64,000 bases of DNA from Priestia flexa NBRC 15715 (GTDB lineage Bacteria > Bacillota > Bacilli > Bacillales > Bacillaceae_H). The stretch is from NCBI RefSeq assembly GCF_001591565.1, contig NZ_BCVD01000001.1, forward strand, positions 62,001 through 126,000, given 5' to 3'. A program made the translations under genes and the position numbers. Below are positions 29,724 to 37,677 of this stretch, one piece after another; positions within the stretch are counted from its first letter, which is position 1, and every line of letters begins with the position of its first letter. Under the pieces are notes generated by a model. That model was not told the origin of the DNA, ran no database searches, and saw nothing but the letters and a program-made list of their open reading frames with translations.

Positions 29724-29752
29724 AGTATATAATTATTGCAATTGAAATGCAA
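29724..29752 (-). promoter_or_regulatory. Sigma-A promoter for the fapR operon
   Basis: A -35 TTGCAT (29747-29752) and -10 TATACT (29724-29729) are spaced by 17 nt, with the FapR operator immediately downstream. Confidence 0.85.
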
Positions 29753-29800
29753 CATTTTTAGTAAAGTTACACCTCAATTGCAACGCCGATTCACTGACTA

Positions 29801-31849
29801 TTAATCAAATTTTTCACCTGCTAATACACCTGTTGCTTCCAAATAAGAACGCATCAACTGATATTGCTCATCTTGCCAAAACGCCTCCGAATTCACAAGC
29901 TCAGTAGCATCTGTACGGGCTACTTCAAGCGCTCGATAATCGTGGACCATATCCGCTATTTTGAACTCAGGCATTCCGCTTTGCTTTCGGCCAAAAAAGT
30001 CCCCAGGTCCTCTAAGCTCAAGGTCTCTTTCTGATAATACAAAACCATCATTTGTCTCCGTCATAATATTCATGCGCTCTTTTCCAACTTCAGACTTTGG
30101 ATCTGCTAACAAAATACAATACGACTGCGCGTCTCCTCTTCCTACTCGCCCGCGAAGCTGATGGAGCTGTGATAGCCCAAAGCGCTCCGCATCATAGATG
30201 ACCATAACCGTGGCGTTTGGAACGTTCACCCCTACTTCAACAACCGTTGTCGAAACAAGAATTTGCACATTGTTTACGCTAAACTCTTTCATGACTTCTT
30301 CTTTTTCATCTGGTGTTAAGCGCCCATGCATCAGTCCTACATTCCATTGCCCTTTAAAATATTGAACAAGGGTACTATGAACATCAATGGCATTTTGAAC
30401 GTCCAACTTCTCTGATTCTTCAATCAATGGACAAATTACGTAGGCTTGCCGTCCTTCACTCAGTTCTTTCTGGACAAATTGCAAAATACGCTCTAGCATA
30501 TCATGCTTTACCCAATACGTTTCGATTGCTTTTCGACCAGCTGGCATTTCATCTATAATCGACACGTCCATCTCACCAAAAGCAGTAATGGCAAGCGTTC
30601 TTGGAATAGGAGTCGCCGTCATAAATAATACATCTGGACTTTCACCTTTCTCACGAAGAACTCTACGCTGACCTACACCAAAGCGATGTTGCTCATCCGT
30701 AATGACAAGACCAAGACTTTTATACACTACTTCATCTTGGATGAGCGCATGAGTACCGACTAACACGTCTATTTCTCCGGCCTGAACTTGTCGCAGAAGC
30801 TCACGCCTTGCTTTCCCTTTAACTGAACCCGTTAACAACCCGACGCGCACTTGAACTTTTTCAAGCATGGCACTTAAGGATTCAGCATGCTGTTCGGCTA
30901 AAATTTCAGTTGGAACCATTAGAGCACCTTGATGCCCTGCCAATACCGTTGCATATAGCGCAACGGCAGCAACAACCGTTTTACCTGAACCTACATCTCC
31001 TTGTAATAGGCGATTCATTCGATAAGGCGACTTCATATCAGCAGTAATTTCATTCACTACTCGTTTTTGAGCGTTTGTTAACGGGAATGGCAGTTGATTT
31101 GTAAACTCAACTAAATCGCTTGATTGAAACACTTGAGACATACCAGCCGTTTCTTCTCGCTCACGCTTTCGAAGCGCCTGCATCTTTAGCTGAAACAGCA
31201 AAAACTCTTCATATACAAATCGCCTGCGCGCTTGTTTTAAATCGCTATGGTCTCGAGGTAGATGAATCGTTCGCACCGCATCTTCTCGTGCCATTAACTT
31301 ATATCGATTTCGGAGCGATAAAGGGAGCATGTCTTCAATTTGACTTCCATACTGATTTAAAGCCAGGGTGATAAACTTACGAATTGCTTTTACAGTAAGC
31401 GCTGCTTTTGTGGAATAAACTGGCTCAATGGTTTGATTTTTTTTGAAAGGTGAAAACTGTAGTTCTTGAAGAGTAATCGTTTGGCGGTGCTGATCCCATT
31501 TTCCCGTCACAGTAACCGTTTGATCAATTTCAAGCTTTGATTTGTAATAAGGTCGGTTAAAGCACGTAACGGTAACAAGATAACGACCAACCAACAAGCG
31601 AAAGGTTAATCGAGACCGTTTTTTTCCGTAATAAGTAAGAGAGGGAACGCTGTGAACCTTTCCCTCTACCGTTACTTTTTCATCATGTTTAGCATCCGCT
31701 AAATCTTTCAGCTCATAGTCCTCATAGCGATAAGGAAAATGCTCAAGTAAATCTTGTACAGATTGTATCTTCATTTCTTCGAGAAGAGTCGCTGTCTCTT
31801 CTCCAATCCCTTTAATGGTTTTAATGGAAATTTTATTTAATTCATTCAC
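29801..31849 (-). CDS. recG: ATP-dependent DNA helicase RecG
   Basis: The 682-aa branch-migration helicase regresses stalled forks and remodels R- and D-loops. The N-terminal wedge/OB domain runs to about residue 160, followed by helicase motifs: I QGDVGSGKTVVAAVA (near 280), II ITDEQHRFGVGQR, III MTATPIPRTLAI, VI QLHQLRGRVGRGDAQ. The C-terminal hook region (LRGPGDFFGRKQSGMPEF) is present. The start codon overlaps sdaAA by 8 nt, suggesting cotranscription with the serine dehydratase genes. Confidence 0.98.
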   Translation of the reverse strand: MNELNKISIKTIKGIGEETATLLEEMKIQSVQDLLEHFPYRYEDYELKDLADAKHDEKVTVEGKVHSVPSLTYYGKKRSRLTFRLLVGRYLVTVTCFNRPYYKSKLEIDQTVTVTGKWDQHRQTITLQELQFSPFKKNQTIEPVYSTKAALTVKAIRKFITLALNQYGSQIEDMLPLSLRNRYKLMAREDAVRTIHLPRDHSDLKQARRRFVYEEFLLFQLKMQALRKREREETAGMSQVFQSSDLVEFTNQLPFPLTNAQKRVVNEITADMKSPYRMNRLLQGDVGSGKTVVAAVALYATVLAGHQGALMVPTEILAEQHAESLSAMLEKVQVRVGLLTGSVKGKARRELLRQVQAGEIDVLVGTHALIQDEVVYKSLGLVITDEQHRFGVGQRRVLREKGESPDVLFMTATPIPRTLAITAFGEMDVSIIDEMPAGRKAIETYWVKHDMLERILQFVQKELSEGRQAYVICPLIEESEKLDVQNAIDVHSTLVQYFKGQWNVGLMHGRLTPDEKEEVMKEFSVNNVQILVSTTVVEVGVNVPNATVMVIYDAERFGLSQLHQLRGRVGRGDAQSYCILLADPKSEVGKERMNIMTETNDGFVLSERDLELRGPGDFFGRKQSGMPEFKIADMVHDYRALEVARTDATELVNSEAFWQDEQYQLMRSYLEATGVLAGEKFD

Positions 31850-32729
31850 TTTTGTTTAATGCAATACCAAAGATCTTTGCTTCTAGCTCGCGACCTGTTG
31901 GTGTTGCCGCTAAGCCTCCTTGTGCAGTTTCTCGTAACGCTACTGGCATTGTTTGACCAATTCGATACATTGCATCAATTACTTCATCACACGGAATTCG
32001 ACTTGTAACACCTGCTAACGCCATATCAGCAGCAATCATTGCATTCGCAGCGCCCATCGCGTTTCTCTTTACGCACGGTACTTCTACTAATCCTGCTACA
32101 GGGTCACATACTAATCCTAGCATATTCTTAAGCGTAATTGCCATTGCTTCAGCTGCTTGACTAGGTGTACCACCCGCCATTTCTACAATCGCTGCCGCTG
32201 CCATGCCAGACGCTGACCCTACTTCAGCTTGACACCCTCCTGCTGCACCTGAAATGGAAGCATTGTTTGCCACAACAAATCCAAATGCTCCTGATGTAAA
32301 TAGAAATTCAATCATTTCTTCACGCGTTGGATTTAATTTATTTTTCACTGCAAATAACGTTCCAGGCACCACTCCAGCTGAACCGGCTGTCGGTGTTGCA
32401 CAAATCGTTCCCATCGCAGCATTTACTTCGTTCGTTGCTACCGCTTTACTTACTGCATCTAAGATTAAATTACCAGATAAAGCATTTCCACTTTCAATAT
32501 ACTTTTGTATTAAAACAGCATCGCCACCTGTTAGACCAGTAACGGACTGAACGCCTCTTAACCCACGCTCCACCGCTTCTTCCATAACCGTTAAATTGCG
32601 ATCCATTCTTTCAAAGACCTCTTCACGGTTTAAGCCAGTAACTTCTACTTCTTGTTCAATCATAATTTCCGCTATTTTGACCTTTTTACTTTCTGCTAAC
32701 TCTACTAATTCCGCTACATTTCGAAACAT
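31842..32729 (-). CDS. sdaAA: L-serine dehydratase alpha chain
   Basis: This 295-aa catalytic chain of the iron-sulfur L-serine dehydratase converts serine to pyruvate and ammonia. Candidate cluster cysteines are visible in GGCQAEVGSASG, GLVCDPVAG and VEVPCVKRNA. GTICATPTAGSAGVVPG is the conserved alpha-chain core. It functions with SdaAB, encoded upstream after a 117-nt gap that shows only a small hairpin and no clear promoter or terminator. Confidence 0.97.
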   Translation of the reverse strand: MFRNVAELVELAESKKVKIAEIMIEQEVEVTGLNREEVFERMDRNLTVMEEAVERGLRGVQSVTGLTGGDAVLIQKYIESGNALSGNLILDAVSKAVATNEVNAAMGTICATPTAGSAGVVPGTLFAVKNKLNPTREEMIEFLFTSGAFGFVVANNASISGAAGGCQAEVGSASGMAAAAIVEMAGGTPSQAAEAMAITLKNMLGLVCDPVAGLVEVPCVKRNAMGAANAMIAADMALAGVTSRIPCDEVIDAMYRIGQTMPVALRETAQGGLAATPTGRELEAKIFGIALNKSE

Positions 32730-32846
32730 AGTATCCTCCCATTTTACAACATGATGTCATTCTATCTAAGCCAATATCATCTTGCTAAGCATTTATTTAA
32801 ACGATAGATTACTTCCTTTTTCCAAAAAGGCATAAAAAGCAGTACG

Positions 32847-33509
32847 CTACTCAACCATTCTTGTCACTTTAATAATGTGCGGTAATCCTTGTAGCTCTTC
32901 AATTACTGCATCTTCAATGTTTGTGTCCATTTCAATGGCCATTAATGCAACCTGTCCTTTTTCCTTTCGAGATACTTCCATATGGCCAATGTTAATAGAA
33001 TGCTTCATTAATATATTCGTCACCGTTGCAATCGCTCCAAAACGATCGTTGTGTACAACAAGGATAGCAGGATTCATGCCTGATAAATTTAACTCAAATC
33101 CATTTAATTCTGTGATTTGAATTTTACCACCACCAATTGAGATACCAACAACTTCAATTTCTTTATCACCATCAATCATTCGCACGCGCGCCGTGTTTGG
33201 ATGATCAGTAATCGCTGTTTCTTCAATAAACGTCACGTCCATGCCCGCTTGTTTAGCTAATGTAAGAGACTCAGGAATTCGAGGGTCAAACGTATCAAAA
33301 TCTAATACCCCTCCAATGATTGCTACATCTGTCCCATGGCCTTTATATGTTTGAGCAAAAGATCCATAAAGTGAGACGATGACTTTTTCTGGCTGTTTGC
33401 CAAACAACGTTCTTGCTACCCTACCAATACGCGCAGCACCTGCTGTATGTGAACTTGATGGACCAATCATAATTGGACCAATAATATCGAATACGGATTT
33501 ATATTTCAT
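32847..33509 (-). CDS. sdaAB: L-serine dehydratase beta chain
   Basis: The 220-aa beta chain has the conserved N-terminus SVFDIIGPIMIGPSSSHTAG and a C-terminal ACT domain (about 148-220, AILVVHNDRFGAIATVTNIL), a likely serine-binding regulatory module. The ATG follows AGGGGGAG. A cre site for CcpA lies 40-50 nt upstream (33548-33561), suggesting carbon-catabolite control of serine breakdown. Confidence 0.97.
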   Translation of the reverse strand: MKYKSVFDIIGPIMIGPSSSHTAGAARIGRVARTLFGKQPEKVIVSLYGSFAQTYKGHGTDVAIIGGVLDFDTFDPRIPESLTLAKQAGMDVTFIEETAITDHPNTARVRMIDGDKEIEVVGISIGGGKIQITELNGFELNLSGMNPAILVVHNDRFGAIATVTNILMKHSINIGHMEVSRKEKGQVALMAIEMDTNIEDAVIEELQGLPHIIKVTRMVE

Positions 33510-33547
33510 GGTTACTCTCCCCCTGTAAAAAGGATATTAAACTTTAA

Positions 33548-33561
33548 TGTTATCGCTATCA
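33548..33561 (-). promoter_or_regulatory. CcpA cre site before sdaAB
   Basis: The minus strand reads TGATAGCGATAACA, a perfect match to the cre consensus TGWNANCGNTNWCA. It lies in the leader 39-52 nt before the sdaAB ATG. The promoter itself is not clear (a TATAAC near 33610 with a poor -35 is the best candidate), so block of elongation or initiation cannot be told apart. Confidence 0.7.
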
Positions 33562-33668
33562 CTTTATATGTTACTTGACGTTTTCTATTTTTGGAACCCT
33601 AGAAATTCGTTATAATAAAGTTTTAAAATTCGAAATAATAAGCTAACATTTTTCTCTTTATTCTCCGA

Positions 33669-33703
33669 TAAAAAAAGCTGACTCTTCATTCGAGTCAGCT
33701 TTT
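33669..33703 (-). terminator. Intrinsic terminator after the EIIC-like gene
   Basis: A perfect 12-bp stem (33673-33684 with 33692-33703), 7-nt loop and seven U on the minus strand. It isolates the permease gene from sdaAB. Confidence 0.95.
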
Positions 33704-33706
33704 GAG

Positions 33707-34738
33707 TTATGCTGCTTCTTTTGTTTCTTGTTCAAGCTCTGCAACTGTTTTGATATTAAAGTTTTTAAACACGTTTGAACCAATATACCCAATAACTGCT
33801 CCACCAACTGCACATAGTGCTGCGCAAATTGTTACTTTTATTGGATCGTTAAAGCCATACATAACTGCTAAACCTGCAATAGGAGTAGCTGTTCCTGTCG
33901 CATCGTTTACCAATCCAAATAGGGAAACAATGACACCACCTACTGCTCCACCAACAAAATTTGTTACATAAATTGGAATTGGGTTAGCCGATATTATATT
34001 AGCTTGCGTTAATGGCTCTACAGCTACTGAAATTGTGGTACGACGATCTCCAAATTTCAAACGATCGAATAATACATAATTCATAAATGACGAACCGAAA
34101 ACCGCTAGTGCACCAATTGCCATCGGAAGACCCGTTAAGCCAAGCATAGCTGTTAAAGCCATTGAGCTTAGAGGTGCCGTAGCAACAACCGTGATAACGC
34201 CACCGAGTATAATTCCCATTAGAATTGGATTAGCATTTGCTGTTTCCTTAATGATGGAACCAATGTTCAATAGCGTGGCATCCACCAAAGGCGAAATCCC
34301 TGTTGCGATTAAGCGTGTTAACGGTGCAATAACTAAAATTGCTCCCAATAAATCTAAACCTGCAGGCGCTTTTTTCTCTACTACTTTCATAGCAAAAGCC
34401 ATGATATAGCCAGCAAAGAAGCCAGGTAACAGGCCTAATCCTGAACAGACAACCCCCATCATTAATGCGTAAACGGGAGATACGCCTAGTGCCAACGCTA
34501 CTAACGCAGCAGCAGCGACGCCACCCATACCCCCAGCAGCTTCTCCTACTTCACCTAAAAATTTGATATTTAATAAATCGCCACCCACATACAGTTGAAA
34601 TGCTTCAACGAGAAACGCCGCAACGGCACCGCTTGCCAAAGCACCCATAGCTTTCATCCCATACGGTGCTTTGTTACTGAAAAGCCAAAATAAAAATAAG
34701 ACCAATAAAAGCAGTGCCGTACCTTTCAAAATCTCCAT
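33707..34738 (-). CDS. Stand-alone PTS EIIC-like membrane permease
   Basis: This 343-aa protein is very hydrophobic, with about nine or ten membrane segments and glycine/alanine-rich helices (GGMGGVAAAALVALALGV, GIILGGVITVVATAPLSSMA). The sequence fits the PTS_EIIC_2 type of permease, with the repeated NPIPIYVTNFVGGAVGG and GATAPIAGLAVMYG-like segments. No EIIA, EIIB or HPr-like gene is nearby, so phosphotransfer-coupled transport is doubtful and the substrate is unknown. It has its own promoter, terminator and an upstream inverted repeat, and it interrupts the B. subtilis order yloV-sdaAB. Start: ATG after GGGGGAA. Confidence 0.75.
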   Translation of the reverse strand: MEILKGTALLLLVLFLFWLFSNKAPYGMKAMGALASGAVAAFLVEAFQLYVGGDLLNIKFLGEVGEAAGGMGGVAAAALVALALGVSPVYALMMGVVCSGLGLLPGFFAGYIMAFAMKVVEKKAPAGLDLLGAILVIAPLTRLIATGISPLVDATLLNIGSIIKETANANPILMGIILGGVITVVATAPLSSMALTAMLGLTGLPMAIGALAVFGSSFMNYVLFDRLKFGDRRTTISVAVEPLTQANIISANPIPIYVTNFVGGAVGGVIVSLFGLVNDATGTATPIAGLAVMYGFNDPIKVTICAALCAVGGAVIGYIGSNVFKNFNIKTVAELEQETKEAA

Positions 34739-34816
34739 TGTAAATTCCCCCTATGCTGCATTCATCTTCACTTAAGTATTCACTTTAAAGTAACGCACGA
34801 TGTACGCCCCCTTTAA

Positions 34817-34845
34817 AAATTATCACAATATAGTGGGCTTTTCAA
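34817..34845 (-). promoter_or_regulatory. Sigma-A promoter for the EIIC-like gene
   Basis: A -35 TTGAAA (34840-34845) and -10 TAATTT (34817-34822) are separated by 17 nt. The predicted start lies about 70 nt before the ATG. Confidence 0.6.
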
Positions 34846-34860
34846 CCGAAAGAACCATTT

Positions 34861-34900
34861 ATACGAACAAAAGAACAAATACAAAACAAAATGTTCGTAT
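34861..34900. promoter_or_regulatory. Inverted repeat upstream of the EIIC-like promoter
   Basis: ATACGAACA (34861-34869) and TGTTCGTAT (34892-34900) are exact 9-bp inverted arms with 22 nt between; a further TTTGTTC copy lies inside on the minus strand. The centre is about 70 nt upstream of the predicted start, typical of an activator or a looping repressor site. The cognate regulator is not identified. Confidence 0.5.
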
Positions 34901-34930
34901 TCTGTAAATTCCGACAGTTTAAAAATCAAT

Positions 34931-34969
34931 AAAAAAAATGCAAGTTAGTCATAAAACTAACCTGCATTT
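34931..34969 (-). terminator. Intrinsic terminator after fakA
   Basis: A 14-bp stem with one G-U pair (34936-34949 with 34956-34969), a 6-nt loop and eight U on the minus strand. It begins just beyond the fakA stop codon. Confidence 0.95.
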
Positions 34970-34972
34970 ATA

Positions 34973-36637
34973 TTATTCAATCGCAAAGATATATGAGTAT
35001 AATGGTTGCCCACCTTTATGGACTTCAACTTCAACATCGTCAAATTGACTTTCAACAAATGATACTAACTCATCCATTTCTGTATCAGCTACATCTTCAC
35101 CTTGCAAAATCGTGATGATTTCTGAGTCTTCATCAACCATATGTTGCAGTAACTTTTTAGCAGCTTCAAGCTTTTCAGTATCCTTTACAACAATTTGCTT
35201 TTCAGCAATTCCCATAAAGTCACCTTTTGCAAGCTCTAAGCCGTCGATATTGGTATCACGTACAGCGTACGTAATTTGCCCCGTCTTCACATGACCAAGG
35301 GCTTCTGTCATCGCTTCTTCGTTCGTATTTAGATCTGATTGAGGATTAAACGATAGAAGCGCTGTCATTCCTTGTGGAACTGTTTTAGAAGGAACAACGG
35401 CAACGTGATCTCCTACTACAGACGCAGCTTGATTTGCAGCCATCACGATATTACCATTATTAGGAAGGATAATCACTTTTTCAGCGTGTGTTTCTTCGAT
35501 TGCTTTGACAATATCTTCTGTACTTGGATTCATCGTTTGGCCACCTTCAATTACAACAGTAGCTCCGATACTTTTAAACAGCTCTGCAATGCCACTTCCC
35601 ATTGAAACCGTCACAATACCGTATGGCTTTTTCTCAGCCTTTACAGGAGCAGGTGCTTCTTTCGAAACAATTTCGCTATGCTGTTCACGCATGTTTTCAA
35701 TTTTCATTTTTATTAAGCTACCGTAGCGCTGGCCATAATTTAATACTTCACCCGGATGCTCAGCATGAATATGCACTTTTACGACTTCATCATCAGACAC
35801 AACTAATAAAGAATCGCCCCATTCGCTTAGATCCTGGCGAAATGTCTCTTCTGAGAATGCGTGCTTTTCCATTTTGTCTGCTTCTAACCGAACCATAAAT
35901 TCTGTACAGTACCCAAACTCGATATCTTCAGTGTTCATATGGCTTTGAGCGTGCTTATGGTGTTCAGCGTTTACAAGCTCATTCATTGATGGAATTGCCA
36001 GAGGTACACCTGGAAGCTTTTCTCCCTTTAGCTCTGCTAGGAATCCTTCATAAATTAAAACTAAGCCTTGTCCACCGCTGTCTACAACGCCTACTTCTTT
36101 TAAAACAGGCAGTAATTCTGGGGTGCGATCAAGAGAGGCTTTTGATGCTTTTAGCACTTCTTCCATAAATGGAATCATTTCTGGTTGCTTTTCAGCTACT
36201 TCAACTGCTTTTTTAGCCGTATCTTTTGCAACGGTTAGAATCGTACCTTCAATTGGCTTCATAACAGCTTTATAGGCTGTTTCAACGCCCATCTCAAGCG
36301 CGTGTGCAAAGTCTACTGTCGTAATAAATTCTTTTTGTTCAATCGCTTTGCCAAAACCTCTGAAAAGCTGTGATAAGATCACGCCTGAGTTACCACGCGC
36401 CCCCATTAATAGGCCTTTTGATAAAGCTTGTCCTACTTGTCCAATATGATTTGATACATTTCTTTTTACTTCTTTAGCACCTGATGTGATCGACAGGTTC
36501 ATGTTGGTACCTGTATCTCCATCTGGAACTGGAAAAACGTTTAGTGCATCTACATAGTCAGCATTGTTTGACAGATGCTGTGCTCCTTGAAGCACCATTT
36601 CCGCAAAACGCTTTCCGTTCAATGTTGTCATTGACAC
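34973..36637 (-). CDS. fakA: Fatty acid kinase FakA (YloV), DAK2-domain protein
   Basis: This 554-aa protein has an N-terminal DhaL/DAK2 nucleotide-binding domain (about 10-205; VPDGDTGTNMNLS, then GARGNSGVILSQL and VDSGGQGLVLIYEG) and a C-terminal domain of the YloV type. FakA phosphorylates fatty acids bound to FakB, feeding exogenous fatty acids to phospholipid synthesis. The start is GTG at 36637 with AAGGAGG at good distance; an ATG two codons later is possible. It lies 16 nt after yloU, a conserved pair. Confidence 0.94.
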   Translation of the reverse strand: MSMTTLNGKRFAEMVLQGAQHLSNNADYVDALNVFPVPDGDTGTNMNLSITSGAKEVKRNVSNHIGQVGQALSKGLLMGARGNSGVILSQLFRGFGKAIEQKEFITTVDFAHALEMGVETAYKAVMKPIEGTILTVAKDTAKKAVEVAEKQPEMIPFMEEVLKASKASLDRTPELLPVLKEVGVVDSGGQGLVLIYEGFLAELKGEKLPGVPLAIPSMNELVNAEHHKHAQSHMNTEDIEFGYCTEFMVRLEADKMEKHAFSEETFRQDLSEWGDSLLVVSDDEVVKVHIHAEHPGEVLNYGQRYGSLIKMKIENMREQHSEIVSKEAPAPVKAEKKPYGIVTVSMGSGIAELFKSIGATVVIEGGQTMNPSTEDIVKAIEETHAEKVIILPNNGNIVMAANQAASVVGDHVAVVPSKTVPQGMTALLSFNPQSDLNTNEEAMTEALGHVKTGQITYAVRDTNIDGLELAKGDFMGIAEKQIVVKDTEKLEAAKKLLQHMVDEDSEIITILQGEDVADTEMDELVSFVESQFDDVEVEVHKGGQPLYSYIFAIE

Positions 36638-36653
36638 GAATCTTCCTCCTTAA

Positions 36654-37016
36654 TTACACGTTCGTTACACGAACACCCTGCACGTAAATATTTACTGAGT
36701 CAACCGTTAGACCCACTGTTTGTTCTAGCGTATATTTCACTTTAGTCTGTACGTTATGAGCAATTTCTGAGATTTTCGTTCCATAACTAACAATGATATA
36801 CATATCAATATGTACTTCATCATTTTCTTGCCTTACGATAATACCCCGTGTAAAGTTTTCTTTACGAAGAATGTCAGTAAGACCATCTTTAATTTGATTC
36901 TTAGAAGCCATGCCGATGATGCCATAGCAGTCAATAGCTGCCCCTCCAGCAATCGTTGCAATTACGTCTGTGGAGATATCAATTTGACCGTACTTAGTTT
37001 TCATTTCGATGGACAT
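36654..37016 (-). CDS. yloU: Asp23/Gls24 family protein YloU
   Basis: This 120-aa alkaline-shock-protein (Asp23) family member has the segments ISTDVIATIAGGAAIDCYGI and VDMYIIVSYGTKISEIAHNV-like residues around 70-90. The family is envelope-associated in Gram-positive bacteria, and the exact role is unsettled. Pairing with fakA suggests a link to lipid metabolism. It is divergent from rpmB; a TATAGT about 40 nt upstream could be a -10 but lacks a good -35. Confidence 0.92.
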   Translation of the reverse strand: MSIEMKTKYGQIDISTDVIATIAGGAAIDCYGIIGMASKNQIKDGLTDILRKENFTRGIIVRQENDEVHIDMYIIVSYGTKISEIAHNVQTKVKYTLEQTVGLTVDSVNIYVQGVRVTNV

Positions 37017-37179
37017 ACTTTTTCCCCTTTCTATACATAGGCTAATAAATATTTTACTATAACCAATCTCTTTTTAAAAGAACATTCCCTAATTACCCAA
37101 ATTTAACTCTCTTTATTATTGAACATACATTCAATTTATATGTCAAGGAAAATTTCTTGAAAGCTTTTGTTGAGAAGTA

Positions 37180-37208
37180 TTGCATTATAAAGAATGCTGT
37201 GATAAATT
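37180..37208 (+). promoter_or_regulatory. Sigma-A promoter for rpmB
   Basis: A -35 TTGCAT (37180-37185) and -10 TAAATT (37203-37208) are spaced by 17 nt, about 60 nt before the rpmB ATG. Confidence 0.55.
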
Positions 37209-37267
37209 AATATAGTATTTCTCAAAAAGCAGAATTGAGTAGTTTTTTTGTGTTAGGAGGGAAAACT

Positions 37268-37456
37268 ATGGCACGCAAATGTGTAATCACTGGCAGAAAA
37301 GCTCGTTCAGGTAATGCACGTTCTCACGCTATGAACGCTACAAAGCGTAAATGGGGTGCTAACGTTCAAAAAGTACGTATCCTTGTGGACGGTAAACCAA
37401 AACGTGTATACGTATCAGCTAGAGCCCTTAAATCAGGTAAAGTTGAGCGCGTTTAA
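37268..37456 (+). CDS. rpmB: Large-subunit ribosomal protein L28
   Basis: The 62-aa protein [20 protein letters not shown] matches L28, including [20 protein letters not shown]. The ATG at 37268 follows TTAGGAGGG, so the longer in-frame opening upstream is not used. It is one of only two plus-strand genes in the window, and lies between divergent yloU and convergent spoVM, as in B. subtilis. The two cysteines of the CxxC-containing L28 form are absent apart from Cys5. Confidence 0.98.
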   Translation: MARKCVITGRKARSGNARSHAMNATKRKWGANVQKVRILVDGKPKRVYVSARALKSGKVERV

Positions 37457-37466
37457 TTTTCGATAA

Positions 37467-37499
37467 CGAAAAAGCACCATGTATATGGTGCTTCTTTTA
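37467..37499 (+). terminator. Bidirectional terminator between rpmB and spoVM
   Basis: The stem AAGCACCAT/ATGGTGCTT (37472-37480 with 37485-37493) has a 4-nt loop, T-rich sequence on the plus side and a five-U run on the minus side, so it can serve both rpmB and the convergent spoVM transcript. Confidence 0.9.
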
Positions 37500-37511
37500 T
37501 TATCTTGCTTT

Positions 37512-37592
37512 TTAATCTTTTTTAAATGAATTTAGCATGACCTTTACAATACCACCTAAAAACTTTGGAAGTTTAATCGTATAAAATTTCAT
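37512..37592 (-). CDS. spoVM: Stage V sporulation protein M (SpoVM)
   Basis: A 26-codon gene encodes MKFYTIKLPKFLGGIVKVML followed by NSFKKD, an amphipathic helix almost identical to B. subtilis SpoVM. SpoVM recognises the positive curvature of the forespore membrane and anchors SpoIVA to start spore coat assembly. A strong GAGGAGGAG ribosome site precedes the ATG. It lies between thiN and the convergent rpmB, the conserved place. A sigma-E promoter would be expected upstream but I could not identify one. Confidence 0.97.
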   Translation of the reverse strand: MKFYTIKLPKFLGGIVKVMLNSFKKD

Positions 37593-37603
37593 ACTACTCC
37601 TCC

Positions 37604-37651
37604 TCACCATTTCCACCATTCATCTACTTTTAATGGACTACCTTCATCCAT
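37604..37651 (-). CDS. Possible short upstream reading frame before spoVM
   Basis: An ATG at 37651 opens a 15-codon frame, MDEGSPLKVDEWWKW, whose stop codon abuts the spoVM ribosome site. It carries three tryptophans near its end. The ribosome site is weak (GGAAGA). It might be a leader peptide coupled to spoVM, or just chance. No homologue is known to me. Confidence 0.2.
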   Translation of the reverse strand: MDEGSPLKVDEWWKW

Positions 37652-37677
37652 TCTTCCATCAACATTATTAAAGTCTT

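Noticed and set aside
37130-37143. LexA-box-like palindrome TGAACATACATTCA between yloU and rpmB
   Set aside because: Three mismatches to the Bacillus SOS consensus, and no DNA-damage gene on either side.
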